Shown one piece after another: positions 20,304 through 30,225 of a stretch of DNA of 64,000 nucleotides. The stretch's first letter is position 1. Each line of letters opens with the position of its first letter. The notes beneath the pieces were generated by a model. The model was not told the origin of the DNA and ran no database searches. It saw only the letters and a list, made by a program, of their open reading frames with translations. The stretch comes from Arenibacter certesii DSM 19833 (lineage in GTDB: Bacteria; Bacteroidota; Bacteroidia; Flavobacteriales; Flavobacteriaceae): contig NZ_AUCB01000014.1 of assembly GCF_000429545.1 (NCBI RefSeq), positions 59,454 through 123,453 on the forward strand, in the 5' to 3' direction. A program made the translations under genes and the position numbers.

Positions 20304-22366
20304 GGCTACCATGATCCTTGCGAATGCTAATTTTAACACCTTTGTGCTTATTAGCGTGTGGATGTGCTCTATGGCCAGCTGCAAGGTGGCAATGAATCTC
20401 ATCGCCCCATTGAACCATGGAGGTATAGGCAACTACCCCTTTTATATCCTGCATCAGGATCTGATCGTCTATCCATGTTTTTCCACCGTCTAAACTTCTT
20501 GTCAGCACCAATGTAAGTCCAGGGGGGGGGCATCATTGGCGCCTTTAACTTGATAATGATATGAGGCGACCAAAACACCGTTTTTTAGCGCAAGTACACG
20601 TGGTTCCTTAGTTTGGTAGGCTCCATACCTAGTGCCTTCATAACGGGAATCTCCTTTAGAGATATCGGAAGGTGAAAAACGCATTCCTTTATAGGCTAAA
20701 GTGTCATTTATAATTTTTCCAGTTATATATTCTTTCCCGCTGTACTTCCTATCTAAGTTTTTAATATCTCCACCGGCCATTTGGGTATGGGAAAAATGTA
20801 CAAAAACGGTATCCAAAAGTGAGGCAACAAACTCACCTTTGTTGTTTTTCGCAGTCACTTTAATCAGATTTGGGCCATACCAATCGGCTAGAAAAACATT
20901 TTCGTTGGAGGAGGAGAATTTACCTAGGTTGCTTTGGTTTAACAGTCGAGCTTCTCCTTGACCCTCTATCAATTCGTATTGATAGGTTAAGTTGTCAGGT
21001 GAACCATGGGCTTTAGCTTCCATTTGTACTTGGAATTTCTGTATTACCATATTATCAGGAAGTTTATGATCTGGGTGCGTTTTAAAAAAGTTACGTGGTT
21101 TTATTACTTTTTTATCCAATGATAATGTGGTAGCATTTGGATCTTCGATCCATTCTAAATTGAATTTTACCAATTGAATTTTTGCCCGATCCCCGTTAAA
21201 ATCGTATTCAGCCAACATACCAATTGTTCCGTCAGGTAAAATGGCTAAGGAAGAATAGTCAAATTTCCCTTTGTACAATGCCTTTTGAACAGGCCAAGTC
21301 TCTCCGTCATCATAACTCAAGGCAATTACAGCTTTCCCTCTTTTATTGCCATCCAACCTGCCTGTAACGCCAACATGGATCAATACTCCGGGAATGTTGC
21401 TATTTTTAAATCGATATCGCAATAAGGGTGACATACTGCCAGTATCGATTAATTCTGGATGTGCTGATAATCTACTCCATGTTTTTCCTTCATTATAACT
21501 CTTGGATATCAGTCGATGACCTTTATCTCTAATGGAAGCCATGACCACTCCTTCTTCCAGTTCTACCATTTGAATTTCATTGCCCCCAGATTTTCCATGA
21601 ACGGAGGCTGGCATGGATTTCCCGTGTTTCCAGCTATTTCCATGATCATCGGAGTACAGCGCGTAGTTGTTGGAAGTTTTCTTTCCATTTCGTAAACATG
21701 TTTCGGACATCGGGATGATAATTCGGTCTTTGAACTTCCCATGCTCTAGTCTAATACCTACTCCAGGGCCACTTATAGCGTGTAGGCTATGCTTGTTGGA
21801 TTTTGCAATATGGGTAATTTCTTCAGGGGTGGACCAGCTTAGCCCTTCATCCTTACTTTTAACCATAAATACTTTTTCTATGGCATCACCTTCCAATCCT
21901 GGTTCCACTTGTTTTACCCCATGCGATCGGTTGCTGCTATGTCTTTTCTCAGGAAAATATATATAAGTTAAAATAATGGTGCCGTTTGCTGCTTGTACCA
22001 GCACAGGATTCATCACCACATTGTCACCTTCCGAAACGATAACTTTGGGTGAAGACCATGAATTTCCACTATCCGTACTTCGTTTGAGAACAATGTCGTT
22101 TTTTGCATGATCGTGGTTCAAGTCTTCACGACCTTCCATAATTGCAAGAGTAGTCCCCTTTTTGGTAACTAGGAGAGACGGGATTCTATAATTGTGATAT
22201 CCCATATTATCAGTCTGTGGATCAAACACAGTGCTGACTTTGAAAAGTAGGGATTGTTTTGATGCTGAGCTTTGTTGTCCCCAAAGTGAGCCGTGGCCTA
22301 AATAGAGTAGGAGAATTAGTCCCCATAAAATAGTTTTTTTCATTATCAATTGTTTTAGTTACATAG

Positions 22367-23059
22367 TCATATGACTAGGTTTACGATGTGTGGCGTAATG
22401 ATTGCAGTCAATAGCCCGTTTATACACATGGCCAACCCGGCATAGGCCCCCGGTAGTTTTCCTTCTTCCAATGCTCTTGCGGTGCCGATACCATGGGCAG
22501 CGGTTCCTAAAGCAGCTCCTATCGCATTTTTGTTCTTAATTCCTAAAGCGCGTAAAATTACAGGGCCGAATGCATTTCCAAAGATTCCTACTGCTATTAC
22601 TATACCGGCGGATATGTAGGGTACACCGCCAATTATTTTAGTGATTTCCAAAGCTATTGGGGTGGTGACGGATTTAGGGGCAATTGACCTTATAATTGGT
22701 TCGGAAGCACCTAATGTAATAGCTATGGTACAAACCGAAATAACACTCATTATCCCTCCAATAACAACGGCAGATACAAATGGTATTATATTTTCTCTTA
22801 TTTTATCGTATTTCTCATAAAATAGAACTCCTAGGGCTACGACCGTAGGCCCTAATAGAAATCCAAGATATTGCCCGCCAACATTATACGCCTCAAAATC
22901 AATTTTAAAAAGGACCAAAAAGCACATTATGAATACTACAGAAAGCAAGACCGGATTAAAGAGAACAAACTTCCATTTACCGCCGATTATCTGTGACAAT
23001 TGAAATGCCGCTAGGGTAATGAAAATTCCAAAAAGTGGTTGTAGGTAGATCTCATTCAT
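22367..23059 (-). CDS. lrgB: LrgB/YohK-family membrane protein
   Basis: About 230 residues, very hydrophobic, with some seven membrane segments and the family blocks TPIALEITKIIGG and IGTAAHGIGTARALEEGK-like text near the C-terminus. LrgB partners LrgA. The pair was first described as antiholin-like, but LrgAB and its Bacillus homologue PftAB are now linked to pyruvate transport. The ATG at 23059 overlaps the stop of lrgA, suggesting coupling; an alternative ATG is at 23068. The sialidase copy follows 17 bp downstream on the same strand, so sialidase and LrgAB were one operon. Pyruvate handling is an inference from the NanA reaction. Confidence 0.9.
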   Translation of the reverse strand: MNEIYLQPLFGIFITLAAFQLSQIIGGKWKFVLFNPVLLSVVFIMCFLVLFKIDFEAYNVGGQYLGFLLGPTVVALGVLFYEKYDKIRENIIPFVSAVVIGGIMSVISVCTIAITLGASEPIIRSIAPKSVTTPIALEITKIIGGVPYISAGIVIAVGIFGNAFGPVILRALGIKNKNAIGAALGTAAHGIGTARALEEGKLPGAYAGLAMCINGLLTAIITPHIVNLVI

Positions 23060-23390
23060 CCTTCCCAAATTTTTGTAATATGATACCAGTTATGTATAGT
23101 GTCAGTATAGTGCTTACAACTGTGCTGACAACAATTGCTAGCCAATGAATCTTTAGAATGTCATAAAAGGTCATAAGGCCTACCCCATAAGGCACGAAAA
23201 ATAGTACCATATACTTTATAAACTGATCAGAAGCGGGTTTTACATCATTCAATTTTATCAATTTTAATTTTAGCGCTATGAATATTACTACCATTCCCAC
23301 AATGTTTCCTGCAAAAGGAACATTACATAGGAACACTAATACTTCCCCGAGAACTAGGAATAAGAATATATATAAAACTCCCTTAAGCAT
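23052..23390 (-). CDS. lrgA: LrgA/CidA-family membrane protein
   Basis: 112 residues with four predicted membrane helices and the family-type text NVPFAGNIVGMVVIFIAL near residues 23-40. It is the smaller partner of LrgB. First gene of the operon lrgA-lrgB-sialidase. A promoter with a palindromic operator is found 170-215 bp upstream (23557-23605). Only this copy of lrgA exists; the duplicate block at 10-13.6 kb has lost it. Confidence 0.88.
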   Translation of the reverse strand: MLKGVLYIFLFLVLGEVLVFLCNVPFAGNIVGMVVIFIALKLKLIKLNDVKPASDQFIKYMVLFFVPYGVGLMTFYDILKIHWLAIVVSTVVSTILTLYITGIILQKFGKDE

Positions 23391-23556
23391 TTTTATTTTT
23401 CCGAATCATTTTAGATGAATATCTGCCATATAGGAATAATATAGAATTGTATCATACGCTAGAGGTTGATTTTCATGATTATGTTAAATTTCGAACATTG
23501 CCGATCCTAGTTTCCATTTTTAACATAGTAGGTTGATCTCAAGCTATAACCCATCT

Positions 23557-23605
23557 TAATGTCATACATAATGCAATCTTACGTAAAGTATTTGAATTTT
23601 CCTAA
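23557..23605 (-). promoter_or_regulatory. Promoter and operator of lrgAB-sialidase
   Basis: On the minus strand: TTAG (23602-23605), 20-bp spacer, TAAGATTG (23574-23581), 2 bp, then TTATGTATGACATTA (23557-23571). Both hexamers and the palindrome carry single mismatches, but the spacing is identical to the other sites. Confidence 0.55.
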
Positions 23606-23869
23606 AAATTTAAGATAGATGTAATTAGCAAGGTCATGTTATTAATGAGTTTCATTTTTGGCCTATAATAGCTTAAATATAAAAGCACCCTCCAGAATCT
23701 TTTTTGTAGATCTATTAAAATCATATACTTAACAGGTCTTTTTATGAGCATGGATACGGTTTAGCATATTAATAATTTAAACACCCCATTTATGTTGCTG
23801 TTTTATTTAAGTTTTGATGCTCCAGTAGAATTTACTGTAAAAGATTTAACAGTAAAAAAGTTCTTAAAA

Positions 23870-23918
23870 TTTGGTTAAAAAATATTTTATGTTTAATATT
23901 GGCTTATGTAATACATAA
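23870..23918 (+). promoter_or_regulatory. Promoter and operator of susCD pair 2
   Basis: TTTG (23870-23873), 20-bp spacer, TAATATTG (23894-23901), 2 bp, then the palindrome TTATGTAATACATAA (23904-23918), 12 bp before the susC ATG. The rest of the gap 23391-23930 holds the oppositely oriented lrgA promoter and nothing else I recognise. Confidence 0.72.
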
Positions 23919-23930
23919 CAACTAGCTAAA

Positions 23931-26900
23931 ATGAAACGAAAAATCAAATTTTTAAATGGGGTGCTCACTTTAGCGGCTATTTTGCTGTTCTCAGGGGTTC
24001 ATGGGCAAGAGAAAACAATTACGGGGACTATCACGGATGATTCTGATCAACCTCTTCCAGGAGCCAACGTTTTGGTGAAGAATACTACCAATGGTGTGCA
24101 AAGTGATTTTGATGGTAATTTTTCCATCAGTGCAACATCGGCAGATGTTTTGGTCTTCAGTTATATCGGTTTTTCCAAAAAAGAAATTACGGTAGGGAGC
24201 CAATCCGTTATCAACATTACCCTTAAGGAAGATGCGTCCCAATTGGATGAGGTTGTGGTAGTGGGGTATGGGTCTCAATCTAGGGAAACACTAACTTCGT
24301 CTATATCGAAATTAGACACGAAAGTCTTGGAGAACGTACCGTTTGCTAATGCAACACAAGCTTTGCAAGGGTCCATTGCGGGAATTAGGGCCCAACAAAC
24401 GTCTGGGCAACCAGGTGCAGGAACGCGAATTATTATTCGTGGTGGTACCTCTATCAATAACCCTGATGGTGCAGGACCATTATATATTATTGATGGTGTA
24501 ATAAGGAGTAATATGGACGACCTTAACTCGGCTGACATAGCTTCGGTGCAGGTCCTAAAAGATGCTGCTGCAGCATCTATTTATGGATCTCGAGCTTCTA
24601 ATGGGGTAATTATTGTTACTACCAAGACTGGTAAGGGGGAGCCTAAAATCAGCTACAATATGACCACGGGTATATCGCAGATCGGGAAGACCTATGATTT
24701 GGTTTCTGCAAGAGACTATATTTATTATGGGAGATTGGGCCTTGCAGCCACGGGAGAGAAACATCCCGAACGTCTTTCTAGGTTAGACTTGCCAGTAGGT
24801 GCAGGAATAGGAAACGATTTGACGAACAATACTAGTTTTACAACACAATACTTACAGCCTGGGGTTAATGATCATAAATTGAATGAAGGTTGGGAGAGTA
24901 TGCCAGATCCATTAAACCCTAGCAAAACAATTATTTTTCAAGGTACTGATTGGCAGGAAAAATTATTTAAAACTGGTTTAACCTCCAATCATCATCTTTC
25001 CTTTTCAGGAAGCACAGAAGATGCGGAATATGATGTAAGTGTAGGGTATCTTAAAAGTGAAGGAGTGGCGCTCAGGACTGATTATGAGCGATATACTGCA
25101 AAAATGTATGGAGGTTTCAATATAAGGGATAACTTTAAGGTATGGGGTCGTGTTAACTACAGTACCGCAAATAATAATCAAGTTTTTAGTTCCAATCAGA
25201 TTTTTCAACGCTCGTTAGGCTTGCCTCCAACGGCTAAGTTTGCTTTTGAGGATGGTACGTTAGCTCCAGGTCAAAATAGGGGTATAGGTAATCCTGTATA
25301 TCACTTAGGTAGATTTGATAAGGAGCGCCGAGACTATAGATTGTCACTTTCTATCGGTGTGGATTATCAAATTTTTTCGGATTTAACATTCTCCCCGTTC
25401 TTTTCCTATTCTCAAGAGCAGGATTTGGATAATGCATTCCAGAAATCATATTTTAATTCGGCAACGTCATTTAATGACTCTAGAAATGCAAGTGCTGATT
25501 TTGAGCAGGATATAACTACACAGTTGGAAGGTGTTTTTACATATGCCAAAATTATAAAGAACGACCATTCTTTAAATGTGAAGGGCGGTTTTTCTAGGGT
25601 GAGTAGAGAGGCTTATATTTTAGGAGCCGATGGCAGGGGTGCGTCTTCTGATCTGATACCAACTTTGAACGCTTCTGCAGAACCTACAAACGTTACTAGT
25701 TCCTTTTCTTCTAGGAATATCATTGGATTTTTCGGGCGGGTTAATTATGACTATAAGAGAAAATACCTCTTAACGGCCAGTATCAGACATGATGGGGCAT
25801 CTAATCTAGGAGCCGATTTCAAATGGGGAACTTTTCCAGGTATTTCTGCTGGATGGAACGTGCACAGGGAGGATTTTTGGGGAGATAATGCCAATGCTTT
25901 TAGTTCTTTGAAATTTAGGGCTAGTTACGGGATCACAGGTAATATAGGGGAACTTGAAGATTATAAGTACCAAGGAGTTTATGGGGTTGGAAGCAAGTAT
26001 AATGGAAAAGCAGCGGTACTTAATAGCTCTCTTTCTAATGATGCACTTCAGTGGGAGCAAACTGAAGCTATTGGTGCAGGTTTCGACTTAGGTCTTTTTA
26101 ACAATAGGGTAACTTTATTGTTCGATTATTACAATCGGGACACTCATAATTTGATAACCAGTTTTACTTTGCCAAAAGTGACGGGATTTTCAAGTATCCT
26201 GACCAATTTGGGCGATTTAAACAATGAAGGAGTGGAATTGGAGCTAAATGCCCGTATTATTGAAAACGATAATTTTGGGTGGGTCTCCGCGCTTAATCTA
26301 TCACATAATAAAAATACTATATCCAAATTACCTGAAAACAGCAATGACAATAATAGGATTGGTGGTTATGAGGTGGCTGACCCAGTAAATGGGGGGACAA
26401 GATGGGTTGCTGGATTACAAGAGGGTCAGACAATGGGGCAACTTTATACTTATGAAGTTATGGGCGTTTATGCAACCACTGCGGAAGCTGAGGCAGGACC
26501 CATTGATGAATTGGTTGCTGGATCTGACAAACGTAAGCAAGGTGGTGACATCATTTTTAAGGATGTAAATAACGATGGTATTATCAATACCTTGGATAGG
26601 GTGTATGTTGGTAATGAATTTCCGGATTGGACCGGTGGGTTTGCCAATACGTTCAATTATAAAAACCTTAGTCTTACAGTACGTACCGATTTCTCTATTG
26701 GTCATACTATTGTGAATCAAATGCACGGTGTGTATTTAGGACAATGGCAAGGCGATATAGGCATAACGAAAGAAGTATTGAGGTCATGGGAAAATGAAGG
26801 AGACGTTACGGACATTCCCCGATACTACTGGGCGGATCAATTGGCACAAAATAATAACTTTAGGACTGGAGGAGGTCAAAGTCAGGCAATGAACTCAGAT

Positions 26901-27134
26901 TTCTATGAAAAAGGGGACTATTTGGCCTTAAGGGAGATTACATTGAGTTATACTTTGCCAATCACGCCAGGAATTGCAAAACTGGGTATATCTAATCTTA
27001 GATTATATGCTACGGGAAGTAATTTGGGTTATATCACCAATTATAGGGGATTATTGCCTGAAGACGGTGGAATTGATAATGGTAGATATCCAAATCCACA
27101 AACCTTTTTATTAGGATTAAATGTATCATTATAA
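23931..27134 (+). CDS. SusC-like TonB-dependent transporter (pair 2)
   Basis: 1067 residues with a signal peptide, an N-terminal carboxypeptidase-like domain (ITGTITDDSDQPLPGANV), a plug (GPLYIIDGVIRSNM, DIASVQVLKDAAAASIYG) and a barrel ending LLGLNVSL. Its stop overlaps the first ATG of the following SusD frame by one base, but the likely SusD start is at 27167. It differs clearly from the transporter of pair 1, so the two pairs probably take different forms of the ligand. The palindrome 12 bp upstream of its start places it in the predicted NanR-like regulon. Confidence 0.94.
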   Translation: MKRKIKFLNGVLTLAAILLFSGVHGQEKTITGTITDDSDQPLPGANVLVKNTTNGVQSDFDGNFSISATSADVLVFSYIGFSKKEITVGSQSVINITLKEDASQLDEVVVVGYGSQSRETLTSSISKLDTKVLENVPFANATQALQGSIAGIRAQQTSGQPGAGTRIIIRGGTSINNPDGAGPLYIIDGVIRSNMDDLNSADIASVQVLKDAAAASIYGSRASNGVIIVTTKTGKGEPKISYNMTTGISQIGKTYDLVSARDYIYYGRLGLAATGEKHPERLSRLDLPVGAGIGNDLTNNTSFTTQYLQPGVNDHKLNEGWESMPDPLNPSKTIIFQGTDWQEKLFKTGLTSNHHLSFSGSTEDAEYDVSVGYLKSEGVALRTDYERYTAKMYGGFNIRDNFKVWGRVNYSTANNNQVFSSNQIFQRSLGLPPTAKFAFEDGTLAPGQNRGIGNPVYHLGRFDKERRDYRLSLSIGVDYQIFSDLTFSPFFSYSQEQDLDNAFQKSYFNSATSFNDSRNASADFEQDITTQLEGVFTYAKIIKNDHSLNVKGGFSRVSREAYILGADGRGASSDLIPTLNASAEPTNVTSSFSSRNIIGFFGRVNYDYKRKYLLTASIRHDGASNLGADFKWGTFPGISAGWNVHREDFWGDNANAFSSLKFRASYGITGNIGELEDYKYQGVYGVGSKYNGKAAVLNSSLSNDALQWEQTEAIGAGFDLGLFNNRVTLLFDYYNRDTHNLITSFTLPKVTGFSSILTNLGDLNNEGVELELNARIIENDNFGWVSALNLSHNKNTISKLPENSNDNNRIGGYEVADPVNGGTRWVAGLQEGQTMGQLYTYEVMGVYATTAEAEAGPIDELVAGSDKRKQGGDIIFKDVNNDGIINTLDRVYVGNEFPDWTGGFANTFNYKNLSLTVRTDFSIGHTIVNQMHGVYLGQWQGDIGITKEVLRSWENEGDVTDIPRYYWADQLAQNNNFRTGGGQSQAMNSDFYEKGDYLALREITLSYTLPITPGIAKLGISNLRLYATGSNLGYITNYRGLLPEDGGIDNGRYPNPQTFLLGLNVSL

Positions 27135-27166
27135 TGGAGAACAGCAAAAACAAAAACATAAATATT

Positions 27167-28648
27167 ATGAAAACATATAGAATAATAGCAATGTTGGTAC
27201 TCCCATTTATTTTGGTGGCTACATCATGCGAAAAAGACCTGAACCTGACTCCTGAAAGTGTTATAGGTGCCAATTCTTATTGGAAAAATCAAGGAGATGT
27301 GGAGTCTTATGTGAACGGGATGTATGTAAGGTTCCGATCAGATGCCAATGATAATTTATTTTCATGGGGAGAAGCTCGATCAGAAGTTTTGAGCTACGGC
27401 TTACAAGCATCTGAGGGCAGGGAAAGATATTTTGAGAATACTTTAGATCAAGATGCTGCCGGACCGGATTGGAAGAATCTGTATACAGTAATTCACGATG
27501 CAAATTTAATATTGAAATATGCGCCAGCTATTGATTTTGATTCTGAAACCAAGAAAAATATTGCCTTAGCTCAAGCACATGCCATGAGAGCGTATTGTTA
27601 TTTTATTATTGCTAAGGTATGGGGAGATGCTCCAGTGAATACAGAACCTACCGAGGGTTTTGATCCAGTGAACAGTTTTAAGGCACGTAATAATGTTACT
27701 GAGGTAATAAGCTTAGTTAAATCTGATATAGAAGCAGCGCTAGGGTTGTTTTCAAACAACACATTTTCTAACGGAAGATCTCAGTGGTCTAAACCTGCAG
27801 TAAATGCACTTAAGGGAGATGTCTATTTATGGACTGGAAAGCTAATGGGAGGTGGTACTTCTGATATCACAACGGCCTTGACGTCATTAGAAAGTGTTCG
27901 AACTGCTGATGTGGATTTACTTGCTAATTACGATGATATTTTTAGATATAACAATAAAGAGAACAAAGAAATTATTATGGCTATCCATTATGAGGATTTA
28001 GAATCTGGTAATAATTTTAATGATGGCATTTATATCCGTGGAGACCAAATTCCATCCAATGGCGACCCTGCTGCTAAAGCTTTATTGGGAGAAGGTGGTG
28101 GATTGAATAGGTGGGCGCCGTCAGAAGTGTTCAGGAATCAATGGACCGATGATGATACCCGTAAAAATGCAACTTATGTTTTAATGAACACAGAAAATCC
28201 TAATAGCCCAGGTGTTTATGATCAGTTTTATGCCTCTGCAGTGATAAAGTATAGAGGATTTGTGGATGCAGGGACCAGGAAATATATGGATGATATTGTC
28301 CTATACCGATATGCAGATGTACTTTTAATGATTGCTGAAGCCAAAAACGCCTTGAGCCAAGATCCAACAGCAGAAATGACCCTTATAAGACAAAGGGCTT
28401 ATGGAGCAAACTATCCGGGTCATGAATTTGTCAGTGGAACACCAGAAGCCAATGATGCAGCGATTTTGCAAGAGCGTTTGTTCGAATTGTCTTTCGAGGG
28501 TAAAAGATGGTATGATTTATTAAGATTTGGTAAGGCCTTTGAATTGGTGCCAACTTTGGTAGGAGAGCCGGAACATAAAAAGCTATTCCCAATATCGCAA
28601 GAAACTATAAGTTTAAATGGGTTGATCGAACAAAATCCAGGCTATTAA
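27167..28648 (+). CDS. SusD-like lipoprotein (pair 2)
   Basis: 493 residues with a lipoprotein signal (MLVLPFILVATSCEKD; cysteine near residue 21). An earlier ATG at 27134 would put 11 polar residues in front of the signal, so 27167 is preferred. Family features: LAQAHAMRAYCYFIIAKVWG, then FEGKRWYDLLRFG near the C-terminus and the ending LIEQNPGY. Partner of the SusC gene directly upstream. A strong hairpin follows 40 bp after the stop. Confidence 0.93.
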   Translation: MKTYRIIAMLVLPFILVATSCEKDLNLTPESVIGANSYWKNQGDVESYVNGMYVRFRSDANDNLFSWGEARSEVLSYGLQASEGRERYFENTLDQDAAGPDWKNLYTVIHDANLILKYAPAIDFDSETKKNIALAQAHAMRAYCYFIIAKVWGDAPVNTEPTEGFDPVNSFKARNNVTEVISLVKSDIEAALGLFSNNTFSNGRSQWSKPAVNALKGDVYLWTGKLMGGGTSDITTALTSLESVRTADVDLLANYDDIFRYNNKENKEIIMAIHYEDLESGNNFNDGIYIRGDQIPSNGDPAAKALLGEGGGLNRWAPSEVFRNQWTDDDTRKNATYVLMNTENPNSPGVYDQFYASAVIKYRGFVDAGTRKYMDDIVLYRYADVLLMIAEAKNALSQDPTAEMTLIRQRAYGANYPGHEFVSGTPEANDAAILQERLFELSFEGKRWYDLLRFGKAFELVPTLVGEPEHKKLFPISQETISLNGLIEQNPGY

Positions 28649-28683
28649 GAGGTCTGTTTGAATAGTTGTGTTAGTTAGTTTGA

Positions 28684-28716
28684 AAGGGAAGGTGTAGTTG
28701 CCTTCCCTTTTTTTTA
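28684..28716 (+). terminator. Intrinsic terminator after susD pair 2
   Basis: AAGGGAAGG pairs with CCTTCCCTT across an 8-nt loop, followed by a run of T. It lies between susD and the first sulfatase, which starts only about 30 bp later. It may therefore reduce rather than stop readthrough, since no separate sulfatase promoter is obvious. Confidence 0.75.
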
Positions 28717-28742
28717 GTTTAATAATCCTTAAAAAGCACTTA

Positions 28743-30143
28743 ATGCAATTCCATTTAAAAATATTGTGTATTATTAGTTATTTGTTAGCACCAATGCTCG
28801 GTGCACAATCGATAAATCCACCAAACATTGTAATTATTGTTGCTGATGATTTAGGGTATGGAGATGTGGGAAGTTATGGCCACAAGTTCATAAAAACACC
28901 TAATATCGACAAGTTGGCCGAAGAGGGCATAAAAATGACTGACTGTTATGCCTCATCCCCGATGTGTTCCCCATCTAGAGCGGGGTTGTTAACAGGAAGA
29001 GCACCTTACAGAACAGGTGTTTATGATTGGATTGCTCCTGATTCAACAATGTATCTCCCAAAAGAAGAAGTTACCATAGCATCCCTTTTGAAAACAAAAG
29101 GATATCAAACAGCAAGTATTGGTAAGTGGCATTTGAATGGAAAATTTAATGTTCCAGATCAACCACAACCAGACGATCATGGATTTGATTATTGGTTTGG
29201 TTGTCAATATAGCCTAAAACATCTTGATCCTGAAGGATTCTTTAGAAATGGAGAAGCTGTAACAACAAACGGCTATGCAGCTGATATTGTTGCAGATGAA
29301 GCAATAGATTGGTTGGAACAACATAGGGATCCAGGCTTACCATTTTTTCAGTATATTGGATTTCTAGAGCCTCATGAACCTATATTTTCTCCACTCAGTT
29401 TAACAGAAGAATATAAGGAGCACGGGAAGAAGGCTGAATATTATGCAAATGTTGCCAACTTAGATCAGGCCGTTGGACGAATAATTAAAAAACTGGATGA
29501 ATTAAACTTATCAGAAAATACATTGGTATTTTTTACGTCAGACCATGGCCCGGCCCAATACACTCCAAACGGTTATTTTAATAAATCCCATGGTTCTGCG
29601 GGTCCATATAAAGGTTACAAACGCCATATGTTTGAAGGTGGCCTAAGAGTCCCAGGTATATTTAGGTGGAAGGGAACCATTGCTCCTAGACAAATCAATG
29701 AAACGCCTATTTCAAACACCGATCTTTTGCCTACACTCTCCAAGTTAGCAGAAATTAAATTACCTAAGAGTTTAGTACTTGATGGAACGGACATAGGTCC
29801 GATTTTTTATAATGAAAAGATTAATAGAAAGAAAGCTTTGCATTGGCACTTTTATGACCCCTGGGGAGGGCCGCAATCTTTACTAAGAGAAGGCGATTTT
29901 ATTTTAGGCGCCCAGTGGAATGTAGGGGATTTTCATAAAAATGGAAGGTTCCAGCCAAAGGAGGTAGCGATCATAAAAAGTGCAAAACTCACAGATTTTA
30001 AATTATATAATATTAAAAATGACCTTCATCAGGAAAAAGATATTTCAGAAATGGAACCTAGAGTTTTTAAAAAATTAAAAAAAGCGTTGATTGCTTCGCA
30101 CAAGGATGTGATGCTTGAAGCTCCTTATATTCATAACCAATAG
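28743..30143 (+). CDS. Secreted sulfatase (S1 family) A
   Basis: A 466-residue sulfate-ester hydrolase. The start at 28743 (MQFHLKILCIISYLLAPMLG) gives a clean signal peptide; the earlier ATG at 28698 adds 15 residues. Key motifs: IVADDLGYGDVG (metal Asp pair), CSPSRAGLLTGR (Cys converted to formylglycine), SIGKWHL, and FFTSDHGPAQYT. It needs a sulfatase maturase (anSME), which is not in the window. The substrate may be a sulfated sugar on a sialylated glycan, or a sulfated sialic acid; this is inference. The 3' end overlaps a 45-bp tandem repeat that also forms the start of the next gene. Confidence 0.92.
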   Translation: MQFHLKILCIISYLLAPMLGAQSINPPNIVIIVADDLGYGDVGSYGHKFIKTPNIDKLAEEGIKMTDCYASSPMCSPSRAGLLTGRAPYRTGVYDWIAPDSTMYLPKEEVTIASLLKTKGYQTASIGKWHLNGKFNVPDQPQPDDHGFDYWFGCQYSLKHLDPEGFFRNGEAVTTNGYAADIVADEAIDWLEQHRDPGLPFFQYIGFLEPHEPIFSPLSLTEEYKEHGKKAEYYANVANLDQAVGRIIKKLDELNLSENTLVFFTSDHGPAQYTPNGYFNKSHGSAGPYKGYKRHMFEGGLRVPGIFRWKGTIAPRQINETPISNTDLLPTLSKLAEIKLPKSLVLDGTDIGPIFYNEKINRKKALHWHFYDPWGGPQSLLREGDFILGAQWNVGDFHKNGRFQPKEVAIIKSAKLTDFKLYNIKNDLHQEKDISEMEPRVFKKLKKALIASHKDVMLEAPYIHNQ

Positions 30144-30225
30144 TGATAAGTCTATGAAAATCTCAGTAATTAAATTAATAACCAATAGTGATAAGTCTAT
30201 GAAAATCTCAGTAATTAAATTAATA
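30136..30225 (+). repeat. 45-bp tandem duplication at a gene junction
   Basis: The unit beginning ACCAATAGTGATAAG occurs at 30136-30180 and again at 30181-30225, identical. Each unit carries the stop context of sulfatase A and the ATG plus first codons of sulfatase B. Because 45 is a multiple of three, the next gene has two in-frame, identical start regions. Confidence 0.95.

Larger units (their letters stand above)
18973..22343 (-). pseudogene. Second sialidase gene, frameshifted and split by an IS element
   Basis: A duplicate of the sialidase at 10250-13048. The N-terminal 600 codons are intact (signal peptide, YRIP, Asp boxes SDDHGNSW and SYDDGETW). The frame then shifts at a run of nine C on the coding strand (20522-20530); seven or ten C would restore it. 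Past that the match continues (RSLDGGKTWIDDQILMQDI) to about 20305, where an IS3-type element interrupts the gene. Beyond the element only the piece SESMNEMSTLLTSKI (about 18973-19073) survives, and the remaining 3' part of the gene is gone. The first open frame stops at 20502 and would make about 613 residues: the complete first sialidase domain plus linker. A shortened enzyme may still be made. Confidence 0.87.

Noticed and set aside
23391..23556. Half-site TTATGTTAAATTTCG near 23478 as another operator
   Set aside because: Only one half of the palindrome is present and no promoter lies next to it.
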